Positions 1 to 8,559 of a stretch of 64,000 nt of DNA are shown piece by piece; positions within the stretch are counted from its first letter, which is position 1; every line of letters starts with the position of its first letter. The translations under genes were made by a program, and so were the position numbers. Source of the DNA: Saccharothrix sp. NRRL B-16314 (lineage in GTDB: Bacteria > Actinomycetota > Actinomycetes > Mycobacteriales > Pseudonocardiaceae). The notes under the pieces are model-generated. The model searched no databases. It was not told the DNA's origin and saw nothing but the letters and a program-made list of their open reading frames with translations. The DNA lies in the NCBI RefSeq assembly GCF_000716595.1, contig NZ_JNXC01000009.1, positions 116,501-180,500 of the forward strand, read 5' to 3'.

Positions 1-2
1 AC

Positions 3-131
3 CACGTCGACCCGGCCGAGGTGCTGCACGCCGCCCAGGCCCTGCTGGCCGAGCGCTACCACATCGAGCACGCGACGCTCCAGGTCGAACCAGGAGATTC
101 CGCGCAGAGGTGCCGCGAAATCTCCTGGTGA
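3..131 (+). CDS. C-terminal end of a cation diffusion facilitator (CDF) efflux protein, partial
   Basis: Only the last 42 codons lie in the window, and the 5' part is cut by the window edge. The visible tail reads VDPAEVLHAAQALLAERYHI then EHATLQVE, which matches the cytoplasmic C-terminal domain of CDF (CzcD/ZitB-type) metal/proton antiporters. That domain ends in a conserved H-[YF]-x-I-x-H-x-T-[LI]-Q-[VIL]-E strand. The family exports Zn2+, Co2+ or Fe2+ across the cytoplasmic membrane. The assignment rests on this one motif, so the metal cannot be named. The stop codon is followed by a 12-nt sequence present twice in tandem (from 131) and then by the convergent mannosidase gene. Confidence 0.6.
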   Translation, partial: HVDPAEVLHAAQALLAERYHIEHATLQVEPGDSAQRCREISW

Positions 132-174
132 CCACAGCCCGGACCACAGCCCGGACCGCTGCCTGGACCAGTTC

Positions 175-3100
175 CTACAGCGACGTGCACTGACCCGTCT
201 TGGGACCGCTCGCCTCGTTCGCCCACCCGCTGTTCACCGGAGCGGGGTCGTTGCCCGTGCACGACATCGGCCCGCCCACGGTGTTGCCGGCGAGCAGCGT
301 GCCGCCCTTGTTGTCGGTCATCCGCACCGGCCCGGTGACGTTCACCCGTTCCAACGACACCTCACCGGACGCCCGGCTGACCTCGACGGGCCCACCGACC
401 GACGTCTCCACCAGCACGACCGCCGCCGCGCCGTCCGCCGTGACGCGACCGCTCAGCGTCCCGCCGAACACGTACAGCGAAGCACCGGCCGCCACGGTCA
501 CCGGTCCGGTCACGGCAGCGCCGTCCACGCACGTCACGCCCGACTCGACGCGCAGCGGCCCGTCGTGCTGACCGGTGACGACCTTCCCGCACGTCACGAA
601 CGGCTTCGCCAGCAGCTCGAACTCGGCCAGCGTCGCCTCTCCGGGGAACTCCAGCCGGTAGTGCTGGTAGTGCCCCGGCTTGGCGATCTTGAACGCCCTG
701 GTCTGCTGCCGCCACGGGAACGCCTCGCCGGTCCGCTCGTCGACCGTGGACCACGACTTGCCGTCGTACGAGCCCTTCAGCACCCACGACGCCGGGTCAC
801 CGCCGCCCTTGCCAGACGTGAGCGTGTAGAACGACGCGTTCTCCTTCTTCGACGGCAGGTCCACCTGCAACCACGACAACGCACCCGACGTCTGCGAGGT
901 GTTGTCCACCAACGCGGCCGGCGCACCGGTCACCGTGCCCGCCGACGTCACGTCGCGCAGCGGCGCCGGGGCTTCCGAACCCTTGGTCAACGACGGCGGC
1001 GTGGCGTCCGGACCCGTGGCCCACGACGAGGGCTCGGACCCCATCTCGAAGTCCAGCACCCCACCCGACGCGATCTCGGCGTGCGGCAGGTACGACCTGT
1101 CCCAGGTCTTCCCGTTCACCTTCATCGACTGCACGTAGATGTTCCGCGCGGAGTTGGCGGGCGCGTTGATCACGAGCGACCGGCCGTTCTCCAGGTGCAC
1201 GGTCATCTTCTTGAACAGCGGCGACCCGATCGCGTACGACGCGTTGCCCATCTGCAACGGGTAGAAGCCCATCGCGCTGAACAGCCACCACGCCGACTGC
1301 TCGCCGTTGTCCTCGTCACCGGGGTAGCCCTGCCCGATCTCGCTGCCCAGGTACAGCCGGGACATGATCTCCCGGACCTTCTCCTGGGTCTTCCACGGCT
1401 GACCGGCGTAGTCGTACATGTACGTGATGTGGTGCGACACCTGGTTGGAGTGCCCCAGCTGCCCCATCCGCACGTCCCGCGCCTCGGTCATCTCGTGGAT
1501 CACGCCGCCGTACGAGCCGGTGAACTTCGCCGTCTCCGGGGTGGCGAAGAACTCGTCCAGCTTCGACCCCAGCCCGTCCCGCCCGCCGTACAGGTTGGCC
1601 AGGCCCTGACCGTCGTGCGGCACCGAGAACGCCATGTTCCAGCCGTCGGTCTCGGTGTAGTCGTGACCCCACTCGCGCGGGTCGTACTCGTCGGGCGCCG
1701 CGCGCCGCGTGCCGTCCGGCTTCCGGCCCTGGAAGAACCCGGTGGCCGGGTCGAACATGTGCACGTAGTTCTGGGCGCGGTTGGAGAAGTACTCGTACGA
1801 CGCCAGGTACTGCGCGTCACCGGTCTCCTCGTGCAGTTGACGCGCCATGTTGGCGATGCCGTAGTCGTTGACGTAGCCCTCGATCGCCCACGACATGCCC
1901 TCACCGGTGGCGGTGGAGGTGTAGCCGGTGAAGATCGACGTGTCGAGGCCCTTCCGACCGACGCCCGCGTTCGGCGGCGCGACCGTGGCGTTCTTCACCG
2001 CCGCGTCGTAGGCCGCCTTGACGTCGAACGACCGCACGCCCTTCACGTACGCGTCGGCGAACGCCACGTCGGAGCTGGTGCCGGTCATCAGGTTCGCGTA
2101 GCCGGGCGACGACCAGCGCGAGACCCACCCGCCGTCCCGGTACTGCTGGACGAACCCGTCCGCCAGCTCACCGGCCTTCGTCGGCGTCAACAGGCTGTAG
2201 GCGGGCCACGTGGTCCGGTAGGTGTCCCAGAACCCGTTGTTGACGTAGATCTTGCCGTCCACGACCTTGGCACCGGTCCGCGTCGGCGTGGACGGCCCGG
2301 CGGCCTGCACCGGTGACGCGTACTGGTGCTTGGGCGCGTCGGCCGTGCCGGTGTTCTCGAAGCCCGAGTTCGGGTACAGGTAGAGCCGGTAGAGGTTGGA
2401 GTACAGCGTGGTGAGCTGGTCCTCGGACGCGCCCTCGACCTCCACCATGCGCAGCACGCGGTCCCACGCGTCCTGCGCCCGGTCCCGCACCGAGTCGAAC
2501 GTGTCCGAAGTGGACACCTCCAGCTCGAGGTTGCGCCGCGCCTGGTCAACGCCCAGCAGCGAGGTGGCGATCTTCATCGTGACGGTCTTGTCGGCCGACG
2601 TGTCGAACTGGAAGAAGCCCGCCACGTTGTCCCGGCCCGCGCCGGTCAGCCGCCCGCTCGACTTCACCGGCTTGTCCACCACGCCGTAGACGAACATCCT
2701 GGTCGCGCCGGTCGACAACCCGCTCTTGACGTCGGAGAAGCCCGTCACCACGCCCGACGCCGGGTCCAGCGTCAAGCCGCCGCTGTTGTTCACGTTGTCG
2801 AACACCAGGTTCGACGAGTCGCCGGTGAACGTGAAGCGGAACAGCGCGGCGTGGTCGGTCGGCGCGATCTCGGTGCGCATCCCGTTCTCGAACGTCACGC
2901 CGTAGTAGTGCGCCCTCGCGACCTCGTTCTCGTGCCGGAACGGCAGCGCGCGCACCGCGCGGTCCGCGGTCGGCGTGCCGATGGTCGGCATCACCTGGAA
3001 CGTCTGCCGGTCGCCCATCCACGGGCTCGGCTCGTGGCTCGCGGTGAACGCCTGGAGCGTCGGCAGGTTGTCCCGGTTGTTGTTCTTCGCGTACTCGTAC

Positions 3101-4440
3101 AGCCAGCTGATCGAGCCCGCGTTCGTCATGGGCGACCAGAAGTTGAAGCCGTGCGGCACGGCGGTGGCCGGGAAGTTGTTGCCCCGGGAGAACGAGCCGC
3201 TGGAGTTCGTGCCGCGGTTGGTCAGCACCCAGTCCGACGGGCGTGGCCGCTCCACCACCACGGGAGCGGACTTCACCGCGATGTCGTCGATCCACCCGTT
3301 GAACCCGGCCGGGCCCTTGGGGTTGTCGTAGGCGACCAGGACGCGCTTGATCGTCTTGCCGGCCGCCACCGCGCCGACGACCGACGCGACCCGGTTCCAC
3401 TGGTTGGTGTACAACGACTTCGCGGCGCCCTGGCCGCGCGGCGACAGCTCGAAGCCGTGCTGGTCGCGCGCGCCGAGGTCGCTGAGGTAGGTGCCGTCCG
3501 AGAACGCCAGGTCGAGCGACACGAACGTCGCCGGGTAGTTCAGGTCGTCGGTCGTGAACGACGGGAAGATCAGGTACGACAGCTCGGTGGTCGCGGTGAC
3601 GGGGATGTCCACCTCGAAGGCCTTGTTGTACGAGTAGCCGCGCCCTTCGGCGACGTGCGTCCCCTGGTACCGCAACGCCTTCAGCCCGGTGAACCCCGCG
3701 CCCGACTTCGCGTTGTAGCCGCCGTTCGCGCCCTTGCCGACGGTCGTGCGCATGTTCTGCGCCGGAGGGGTGGTGGAGCCGTCGGAGAACTGGACCTCGG
3801 CGAGCTGGACGATGTTCACGCCGCCCGCGTTCGCGGAGATGTCCAGCTGGTAGAACTTGAACGCCTCGGTGTTCGCGGTGTCGTAGGCCTTGGTCTGGAA
3901 CCGGTCGGCGAACACCTCGCCGGCCCGGGTGTCGATCGTGGTCCACGCGGTGCCGTCGTTGGAGGCGCGCAGGGTCCAGTTCTTCGGGTCGCGCTCGGGC
4001 GCGTCGTTGGCCGACGACAGCGCGTACCGCCGCACCGCGACCGGCTCGGCGAACGTGAACCGGACCCAGCCGGTCGAGGTGAAGGTCAACCACTTCGACG
4101 ACACGTTGCCGTCGACCAGGTTCTCCTTGACCTCACCCGATTCCGCGTACTCGGAGTTCGCCGCCACGTCGACCACGCGGTCGGTGACGTTGCCGGGGAT
4201 GCCGGTGGAGTCCGAGCCGTTGACGCCCGACGTGCGGGGCGTGCCGTCCGGCCCGGTCTCCACCGTGCTCGACCACTTCGGCTGCGGCTGCCCGTCCTCG
4301 AACGACGTGGCGAAGAGCGTCTCGCTCACGGTTGGCTCCCCCGGTGCGGCGGTCGCGGACGACCAGCCTCCCACGCTTCCCAACGCCAGTGCAGCAGTCG
4401 TTATGACCGCAAGCGATCTTCTACTCCGCATGAGCCCCAT
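175..4440 (-). CDS. Secreted GH92 family alpha-mannosidase with flanking F5/8C domains
   Basis: A 1421-residue secreted glycosidase. GH92 enzymes are Ca2+-dependent, inverting exo-alpha-mannosidases, mostly acting on alpha-1,2-mannose of N-glycans or fungal mannan. A Sec signal peptide covers about residues 1-32 (MRSRR, hydrophobic core, ATAA). A discoidin/F5/8C carbohydrate-binding domain lies near residues 75-200, and a jelly-roll-like segment and the GH92 N-domain follow. The (alpha/alpha)6 catalytic domain carries NNGFWDTYRTTWP and GDEDNGEQSAWWLFSAMGF, the acid/base-region signature of the family. A second F5/8C-like domain follows, and the last ~120 residues are TGPV-type repeats resembling a beta-helix. 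The start at 4440 has GGAAGG about 8 nt upstream. An alternative ATG three codons later would give MRSRRS. A LacI-type operator lies upstream. Exact linkage specificity is not readable. Confidence 0.93.
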   Translation of the reverse strand: MGLMRSRRSLAVITTAALALGSVGGWSSATAAPGEPTVSETLFATSFEDGQPQPKWSSTVETGPDGTPRTSGVNGSDSTGIPGNVTDRVVDVAANSEYAESGEVKENLVDGNVSSKWLTFTSTGWVRFTFAEPVAVRRYALSSANDAPERDPKNWTLRASNDGTAWTTIDTRAGEVFADRFQTKAYDTANTEAFKFYQLDISANAGGVNIVQLAEVQFSDGSTTPPAQNMRTTVGKGANGGYNAKSGAGFTGLKALRYQGTHVAEGRGYSYNKAFEVDIPVTATTELSYLIFPSFTTDDLNYPATFVSLDLAFSDGTYLSDLGARDQHGFELSPRGQGAAKSLYTNQWNRVASVVGAVAAGKTIKRVLVAYDNPKGPAGFNGWIDDIAVKSAPVVVERPRPSDWVLTNRGTNSSGSFSRGNNFPATAVPHGFNFWSPMTNAGSISWLYEYAKNNNRDNLPTLQAFTASHEPSPWMGDRQTFQVMPTIGTPTADRAVRALPFRHENEVARAHYYGVTFENGMRTEIAPTDHAALFRFTFTGDSSNLVFDNVNNSGGLTLDPASGVVTGFSDVKSGLSTGATRMFVYGVVDKPVKSSGRLTGAGRDNVAGFFQFDTSADKTVTMKIATSLLGVDQARRNLELEVSTSDTFDSVRDRAQDAWDRVLRMVEVEGASEDQLTTLYSNLYRLYLYPNSGFENTGTADAPKHQYASPVQAAGPSTPTRTGAKVVDGKIYVNNGFWDTYRTTWPAYSLLTPTKAGELADGFVQQYRDGGWVSRWSSPGYANLMTGTSSDVAFADAYVKGVRSFDVKAAYDAAVKNATVAPPNAGVGRKGLDTSIFTGYTSTATGEGMSWAIEGYVNDYGIANMARQLHEETGDAQYLASYEYFSNRAQNYVHMFDPATGFFQGRKPDGTRRAAPDEYDPREWGHDYTETDGWNMAFSVPHDGQGLANLYGGRDGLGSKLDEFFATPETAKFTGSYGGVIHEMTEARDVRMGQLGHSNQVSHHITYMYDYAGQPWKTQEKVREIMSRLYLGSEIGQGYPGDEDNGEQSAWWLFSAMGFYPLQMGNASYAIGSPLFKKMTVHLENGRSLVINAPANSARNIYVQSMKVNGKTWDRSYLPHAEIASGGVLDFEMGSEPSSWATGPDATPPSLTKGSEAPAPLRDVTSAGTVTGAPAALVDNTSQTSGALSWLQVDLPSKKENASFYTLTSGKGGGDPASWVLKGSYDGKSWSTVDERTGEAFPWRQQTRAFKIAKPGHYQHYRLEFPGEATLAEFELLAKPFVTCGKVVTGQHDGPLRVESGVTCVDGAAVTGPVTVAAGASLYVFGGTLSGRVTADGAAAVVLVETSVGGPVEVSRASGEVSLERVNVTGPVRMTDNKGGTLLAGNTVGGPMSCTGNDPAPVNSGWANEASGPKTGQCTSL

Positions 4441-4713
4441 CGCGCACGCCTTCCGCCATTCGACAGCTGATCTTTAGCGAAGCAAAGGGCCTGGTGACAT
4501 CGTTGTCAAGATCCGTCGGTGAACTTGTCCACCAGCCTGTCTTACCGCGCCTGGCGATCACGGGCCGTGCACGCGCGCGCCGGCCGCCGAGGGGAGTCAC
4601 TCTCTGAGAGTAGTCAAGGGGCCTCTACCTGGTGATTCACTCAAACGTCGTAGGTGTGAACTCGCCGGTAAGGACGTAGCGTGACCGTACCTCCTCCTGG
4701 AGGGTGTGTGTCC
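4441..4713. other. Intergenic upstream region of the mannosidase gene
   Basis: This is the first part of a ~400-nt gap between the acyl-CoA dehydrogenase stop and the mannosidase start. It holds the mannosidase ribosome binding site, the LacI-type operator and a candidate promoter on the minus strand (TTGACA at 4509-4504, 17-nt spacer, weak -10 TTTGCT at 4486-4481). A 75-codon open frame at 4597-4824 shows no protein-like composition, no ribosome binding site and no family resemblance, so it is not called. Confidence 0.4.
4495..4508. promoter_or_regulatory. LacI-family operator overlapping the mannosidase -35 box
   Basis: TGACATCGTTGTCA is a near-perfect 14-bp palindrome (TGACA/TGTCA half-sites) with the central CG typical of LacI/PurR-family operators. 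Actinobacterial glycosidase genes often carry TGACAACGTTGTCA-like sites. It overlaps a TTGACA -35 box on the minus strand, so a repressor bound here would block mannosidase transcription. Which regulator binds is unknown, and no LacI gene lies in the window. Confidence 0.5.
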
Positions 4714-4829
4714 TTCCGTTGTTGCAAGGGGAGTCGAAAGGGGAGTACGGGGGACGTGGTCCCCTTTCGACCGTCGCACACGGGGCAGGTGCCGCGCCCG
4801 CAAACACCTGCCCCGTGTGGACAACGGAA
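4714..4829. other. Nested stem-loop cluster with three-way-junction geometry
   Basis: Three perfect inverted repeats are nested. An outer 9-bp pair (4714-4722 with 4821-4829) encloses a 12-bp hairpin (4733-4744 with 4760-4771) and a 15-bp hairpin (4777-4791 with 4805-4819, loop 13 nt). The cluster begins 8 nt past the stop of the minus-strand acyl-CoA dehydrogenase gene. It could be a strong terminator of that gene or a structured RNA. No U-tract is obvious on either strand. An alternative pairing (4750-4755 with 4759-4764) competes with the 12-bp hairpin. Confidence 0.6.
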
Positions 4830-4837
4830 ATCCCCGA

Positions 4838-6718
4838 CTAAGGCGTCTTTCGGTGCACGTTGTGCATTGTTGAAGCCCGGTGGGTCGAGTCCGCGATCCA
4901 CGGACCGGGGCTGGACGGGTCCAGCACCCCTTCTTCGAGCCAGCGGAACCGCCCCTTCACGACGTGCCGCGCCAACGCCGCGTCCGAGTCGTCCGAGTTG
5001 CGCCACAACCGGTCGAACAGCTCGTCCACCCGCACCCTGGCCTGCACGGCGAACGCGTCCGCCAGGGCCACCGCCCGGTCGCCGTCCGCCGCGGCCCGCA
5101 CGCACGCCGCGCTGATCGCGAACAGCTCCGCGCCGATGTCCACGATCCGGGCGAGGAACCGCTGCTTGCCCTCCAGCCGACCCTGCCAGCGTGACATCCC
5201 GTAGAACGTCTGCCTGGCCAACCTGCGACTGGCCCGCTCGACGAACCTCAGGTGCCCGGCCAGGGGACCGAACTCCCCGTACGCGCGCGGCACCTGGCCC
5301 TTGCCGACCACGAGCGTCGGCAGCCACTTGGCGTAGAACCCGCCCGCCCTGGCGAACGCCCGCGCCTTGCGCTTGGTGTCCGCCTCCGGGTCGACGAGGT
5401 CCCCCGCGACGGACAGGTGCGCGTCCACCGCCTCCCGCGCGATCAGCAGGTGCATGATCTCGGTCGAGCCCTCGAAGATCCGGTTGATCCGCAGGTCGCG
5501 CAGCACCTGCTCGGCCGGCACGCCGCGCTCGCCGCGGGCCGCCAGGGACGCCGCCGTCTCGTACCCGCGCCCGCCGCGCACCTGCACCAGCTCGTCGGCT
5601 ACCAGCCAGGCCATCTCGGAGCCGTACAGCTTCGCCAGCGCGGCCTCGATGCGGATGTCGTGCCCGCCCGCGTCGGCCAGCTCGCCCGCCAGGTCGAGCA
5701 CGGCCTCCAGCGCGTAAGCGGTGGCCGCGATGAACGCGACCTTGCCCGCGATGGCCTCGTGCCGACCGATCGGCCGACCCCACTGGACGCGTTCGGCGGA
5801 CCACTCGCGGGCGATCTTCAGGCACCACTTCGCCGCGCCCGCGCACAACGCGGGCAGCGACAGCCGGCCGGTGTTGAGCGTGGTGAGCGCGATCTTGAGG
5901 CCTGCGCCCTCCTTGCCGATCAGGTTGGCACTCGGCACGCGGACCCGGTGGAACCGGGTGACGCCGTTCTCCAACCCGCGCAGGCCCATGAACTCGTTCC
6001 GGTTCTCCACCGTGATGCCGGGCGAGTCGGCCTCCACCACGAACGCGCTGATGCCCTTGCCCGGCACCTGGGCCATCACCACGAGCAGTTCGGCCACCAC
6101 GCCGTTCGTCGTCCACAGCTTGACGCCGTCGAGCACGTACCCGTCGTCGGTGGGGGTGGCGGTGGTGCCGAGGCGGGCCGGGTCGCTGCCCACGTCCGGC
6201 TCGGTGAGCAGGAACGCGCTGACCGCGCCGTTCGCGCAGCGGGGCAGGTACGCGCGCTTCTGCTCGTCCGTGCCGAACAGGGCGAGCGGCTGGGGGACGC
6301 CGATGGACTGGTGCGCGGAGAGCAGCGCGCCGAGGGCTGGGCTGACCGAGCCGATCAGCATCAGCGCCTTGTTGTAGTAGACCTGGGACAGGCCGAGGCC
6401 GCCGTACTCGGGTTTGATCTTCATGCCGAACGCGCCGAGCTGCTTCAGGCTGATCAGCACGTGGTCGGGGATGCAGGCCTCGCGCTCGATGAGCGCGCCG
6501 TCCACCGTCTTCTCGCAGAACTCGCGGAGGGCGGTCAGGAACGTCTCGCCCCGTTCCCGGCTCTCGGCCGAGCCGGTGGGGTGCGGGTGGATCAGGTCGA
6601 GCCGGAAGTGGCCGAGGAAGAGCTCCCGGCCGAAGCTCGGATGCCGCCACCGCGTCTCGCGCGCCTGCTCGGCGACCTTGCGGGCGGTGCGCTCGTCGAC
6701 CTCGGGGGCGGGATCCAC
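4838..6718 (-). CDS. Acyl-CoA dehydrogenase (FadE/VLCAD-like)
   Basis: A 626-residue FAD enzyme for the first oxidation of acyl-CoA beta-oxidation. The N-terminal alpha domain, the beta domain (AFLLTEPDVGSDPARLGT, FAD/substrate binding; WTTNG) and the C-terminal helical domain are in normal order. IFEGSTEIMHLLIARE holds the glutamate of the YEGT-type motif that acts as catalytic base in this family. At ~620 residues it resembles the long VLCAD/FadE subgroup and has an extra C-terminal helical region. The GTG at 6718 was chosen because GGGAG lies 6 nt upstream. An in-frame extension to 6820 adds a Pro/Arg-rich low-complexity stretch with no ribosome binding site. Substrate chain length cannot be read from the sequence. 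Confidence 0.9.
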   Translation of the reverse strand: MDPAPEVDERTARKVAEQARETRWRHPSFGRELFLGHFRLDLIHPHPTGSAESRERGETFLTALREFCEKTVDGALIEREACIPDHVLISLKQLGAFGMKIKPEYGGLGLSQVYYNKALMLIGSVSPALGALLSAHQSIGVPQPLALFGTDEQKRAYLPRCANGAVSAFLLTEPDVGSDPARLGTTATPTDDGYVLDGVKLWTTNGVVAELLVVMAQVPGKGISAFVVEADSPGITVENRNEFMGLRGLENGVTRFHRVRVPSANLIGKEGAGLKIALTTLNTGRLSLPALCAGAAKWCLKIAREWSAERVQWGRPIGRHEAIAGKVAFIAATAYALEAVLDLAGELADAGGHDIRIEAALAKLYGSEMAWLVADELVQVRGGRGYETAASLAARGERGVPAEQVLRDLRINRIFEGSTEIMHLLIAREAVDAHLSVAGDLVDPEADTKRKARAFARAGGFYAKWLPTLVVGKGQVPRAYGEFGPLAGHLRFVERASRRLARQTFYGMSRWQGRLEGKQRFLARIVDIGAELFAISAACVRAAADGDRAVALADAFAVQARVRVDELFDRLWRNSDDSDAALARHVVKGRFRWLEEGVLDPSSPGPWIADSTHRASTMHNVHRKTP

Positions 6719-6887
6719 AGCGGTCTCCCTGTCGGATGCCGCTGCTCCGCAGACGGCGGGCTCGGTCGCCTGGAAGTCGAACGACCGACGCGACCTCGCG
6801 GGCGGGGGTGGCGTCCCCACGCTACTACCGGCGGGTAGCCCCGTCCGGGTGACGTTCAGCCCCCGAAAGGGTTGACGTGGGCGCGAG

Positions 6888-7577
6888 CTAGGCGGGCAGG
6901 GGAGCGGCGCCCCGGTCGGCCAGCAGCTTCTCCATGTACTCGCTCTCGCTGGTCTGCGACTTCAGCATGCTCTCCGCGAGGGTCCGCACCGCGTGCTGAC
7001 CGGCGTGCTGCGCCCCGTACTCAGCCATCGGCGCGCCACCCCGGTGGTGCCGGAGCATGAGCTGGAGGAAGTACACGTCGAACTCGGCGCCCGACAGCGA
7101 GCGGAGCTTCGCCAACTCGTCCGAGGTGGCCATGCCGGGCATCGGGGCGCCGGCCGGGGTGTCCTCGCCGGCGGCGTGCCCGTGACCGGAACCCGTGCTC
7201 ATCCACGCCATGTGCCGGCCCGCCTGCGGCTGCTCCGGTCGGCTCCAGAGCATCAGCCAGCCCTTCATCCGGCCGACCTGCTCCAGCTGCGTGCCGGAGA
7301 TGTCGAACGCGAACAGGCGGATGTCCGCGTCGGTCGACCGCTCGCGGGCGATGTTCGCCATCTGCACGGCCTGGATGTGGTGCATGGCCATGTCCTGGCA
7401 GAAGCCGACGTCCACGGAGTCCGCCCCCGGTGCGGCGGCGTCGTCCGAGTGCGGCAGCTGGATCAGCAGGCCGACCGCGGCGCCGAGCAGCAGGGTGGCG
7501 ACCACGGCCGCGCCGAGGACCACCGCCCGGACGAGGTTGCCCCGTCCGGGGGTGGCCACGGAAGAACCATCGGTCAC
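6888..7577 (-). CDS. DUF305 domain protein, membrane-anchored
   Basis: A 229-residue protein with one N-terminal membrane segment (about residues 15-38) and an extracytoplasmic DUF305 domain. DUF305 is a ferritin-like four-helix fold. Its two His-rich signatures are both present: FCQDMAMHHIQAVQMANIA and LMLRHHRGGAPMAEYGAQH. Some family members are linked to copper. Between the two motifs a Met/His/Trp-rich loop (WLMLWSRPEQPQAGRHMAWM) could add metal ligands. The GTG start lies 5 nt after the stop of the DUF3105 gene, so the two form an operon. The precise role is unknown. Confidence 0.85.
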   Translation of the reverse strand: MTDGSSVATPGRGNLVRAVVLGAAVVATLLLGAAVGLLIQLPHSDDAAAPGADSVDVGFCQDMAMHHIQAVQMANIARERSTDADIRLFAFDISGTQLEQVGRMKGWLMLWSRPEQPQAGRHMAWMSTGSGHGHAAGEDTPAGAPMPGMATSDELAKLRSLSGAEFDVYFLQLMLRHHRGGAPMAEYGAQHAGQHAVRTLAESMLKSQTSESEYMEKLLADRGAAPLPA

Positions 7578-7582
7578 TTCGT

Positions 7583-8389
7583 TCAGCTGCCGGAAGGCGC
7601 GGCGGCGCTGCTGGGCGCGGTGCTCGCGGCGCCGCGGGCGCTCTCCGCCTCGTCACCCATCGGCTCGGCGTCAGCGCCGGCCGGCTCGGGCGCGAACGGC
7701 GCCGGTGCGGACGCGAACGACGGGTTGTCGCACGTCGCGCCGACCTCGGGGTACGTGTACTGGTTGCGCCGGAGCGACTGGACGAACTGGTCGACGCGCT
7801 CGTCGTCGGCGTTCTCCAGCTTCAGCTGGTGGCCCCACGCCTGGAGGGAGATCGGCTTGTCCAGGCCGGGGTACGGCGACATGATCGTGAACGGCTGGCC
7901 GTCGACCTTGGCCTTCAGCTTGTCCAGGGCCTCACCGGTCACCTGGTCGGGGTTGTAGGCAACCCAGACCGAACCGTGCTCGAGCGCGTGGATGACGTTC
8001 TCGGTGCGGACGGCGGTCGGGTACACGACGCCGTTGCAGTCGGCCCACGCGTTGTCGTGCGGCCCACCGAACGGCGGCGAGAAGTCGTACGCCACCCGCT
8101 TCGGCGCGTCGATGTGCTTGCCCGGCTTGTACTCGCGCTTGACGACCCCGGGGATCTGGTCGGAGGGGTCCTTGTTCTCCTCCGACGGCACCCACTTCGC
8201 GAGCGCCGCTTCCTTGGCGTTCTGCTCGGAGATCTGCCCGAACGCGTAACCGAACACGGTGCCGGCCAGGGCCAGCACGGCTACCACCGCCAGGATGGTG
8301 CCCCACGGCTTCGGCTTCTTCGCCACCACCGAGGAGCGCGCCGCCGCAACGCTGCCGCGCGCGGCCTTAGTCTTCTTGCCGCTGGTCAT
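7583..8389 (-). CDS. DUF3105 domain protein, membrane-anchored
   Basis: A 268-residue protein with a basic N-terminus (KKTKAARGS), one membrane segment near residues 30-52 and an extracytoplasmic DUF3105 domain. Typical family motifs are GGPHDNAWADCNGVVYP and HALEHGSVWVAYNPDQV. The last ~50 residues are Ala/Pro-rich and probably disordered. DUF3105 and DUF305 genes are frequent neighbours in actinobacteria and probably work together at the cell surface, but the function is not established. The gene is divergent from argS, with 170 nt between them. GAGG precedes the ATG. Confidence 0.85.
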   Translation of the reverse strand: MTSGKKTKAARGSVAAARSSVVAKKPKPWGTILAVVAVLALAGTVFGYAFGQISEQNAKEAALAKWVPSEENKDPSDQIPGVVKREYKPGKHIDAPKRVAYDFSPPFGGPHDNAWADCNGVVYPTAVRTENVIHALEHGSVWVAYNPDQVTGEALDKLKAKVDGQPFTIMSPYPGLDKPISLQAWGHQLKLENADDERVDQFVQSLRRNQYTYPEVGATCDNPSFASAPAPFAPEPAGADAEPMGDEAESARGAASTAPSSAAAPSGS

Positions 8390-8523
8390 GTCCGCCTCAG
8401 TCTCGTCATACGCCCATGCCGCAGGTCAGTGTAGGGATAGGGTGTCTGATCACCGTCAACTGCCCGTCACGGCGGGTGGCCGGCGTCACTGCCGATTCCC
8501 ACTTCGCGGGACGCGCATCCCGG

Positions 8524-8553
8524 TCGAGACCAGCGGGAACGCTTCCCTAGACT
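8524..8553 (+). promoter_or_regulatory. Candidate leaderless promoter of argS
   Basis: A -10 box TAGACT at 8548-8553 lies 6 nt before the argS GTG, and TCGAGA (4/6 match to TTGACA) lies 18 nt upstream of it. No Shine-Dalgarno sequence precedes the start, so transcription probably begins at or next to the start codon. Confidence 0.4.
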
Positions 8554-8559
8554 TGCCGG

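Noticed and set aside
2326..4470. Long plus-strand frames (up to 714 codons) antisense to the mannosidase gene, and similar long frames elsewhere
   Set aside because: They have the Arg/Val/Leu/His-rich composition of antisense shadow frames in high-GC DNA and overlap confident genes throughout.
4597..4824. 75-codon minus-strand frame between the dehydrogenase and mannosidase genes
   Set aside because: It overlaps the stem-loop cluster, is Arg/Ser/Pro-rich with no ribosome binding site and resembles no family.
6719..6820. 34-residue N-terminal extension of the acyl-CoA dehydrogenase
   Set aside because: It is low-complexity and has no ribosome binding site, whereas GGGAG lies 6 nt before the GTG at 6718.
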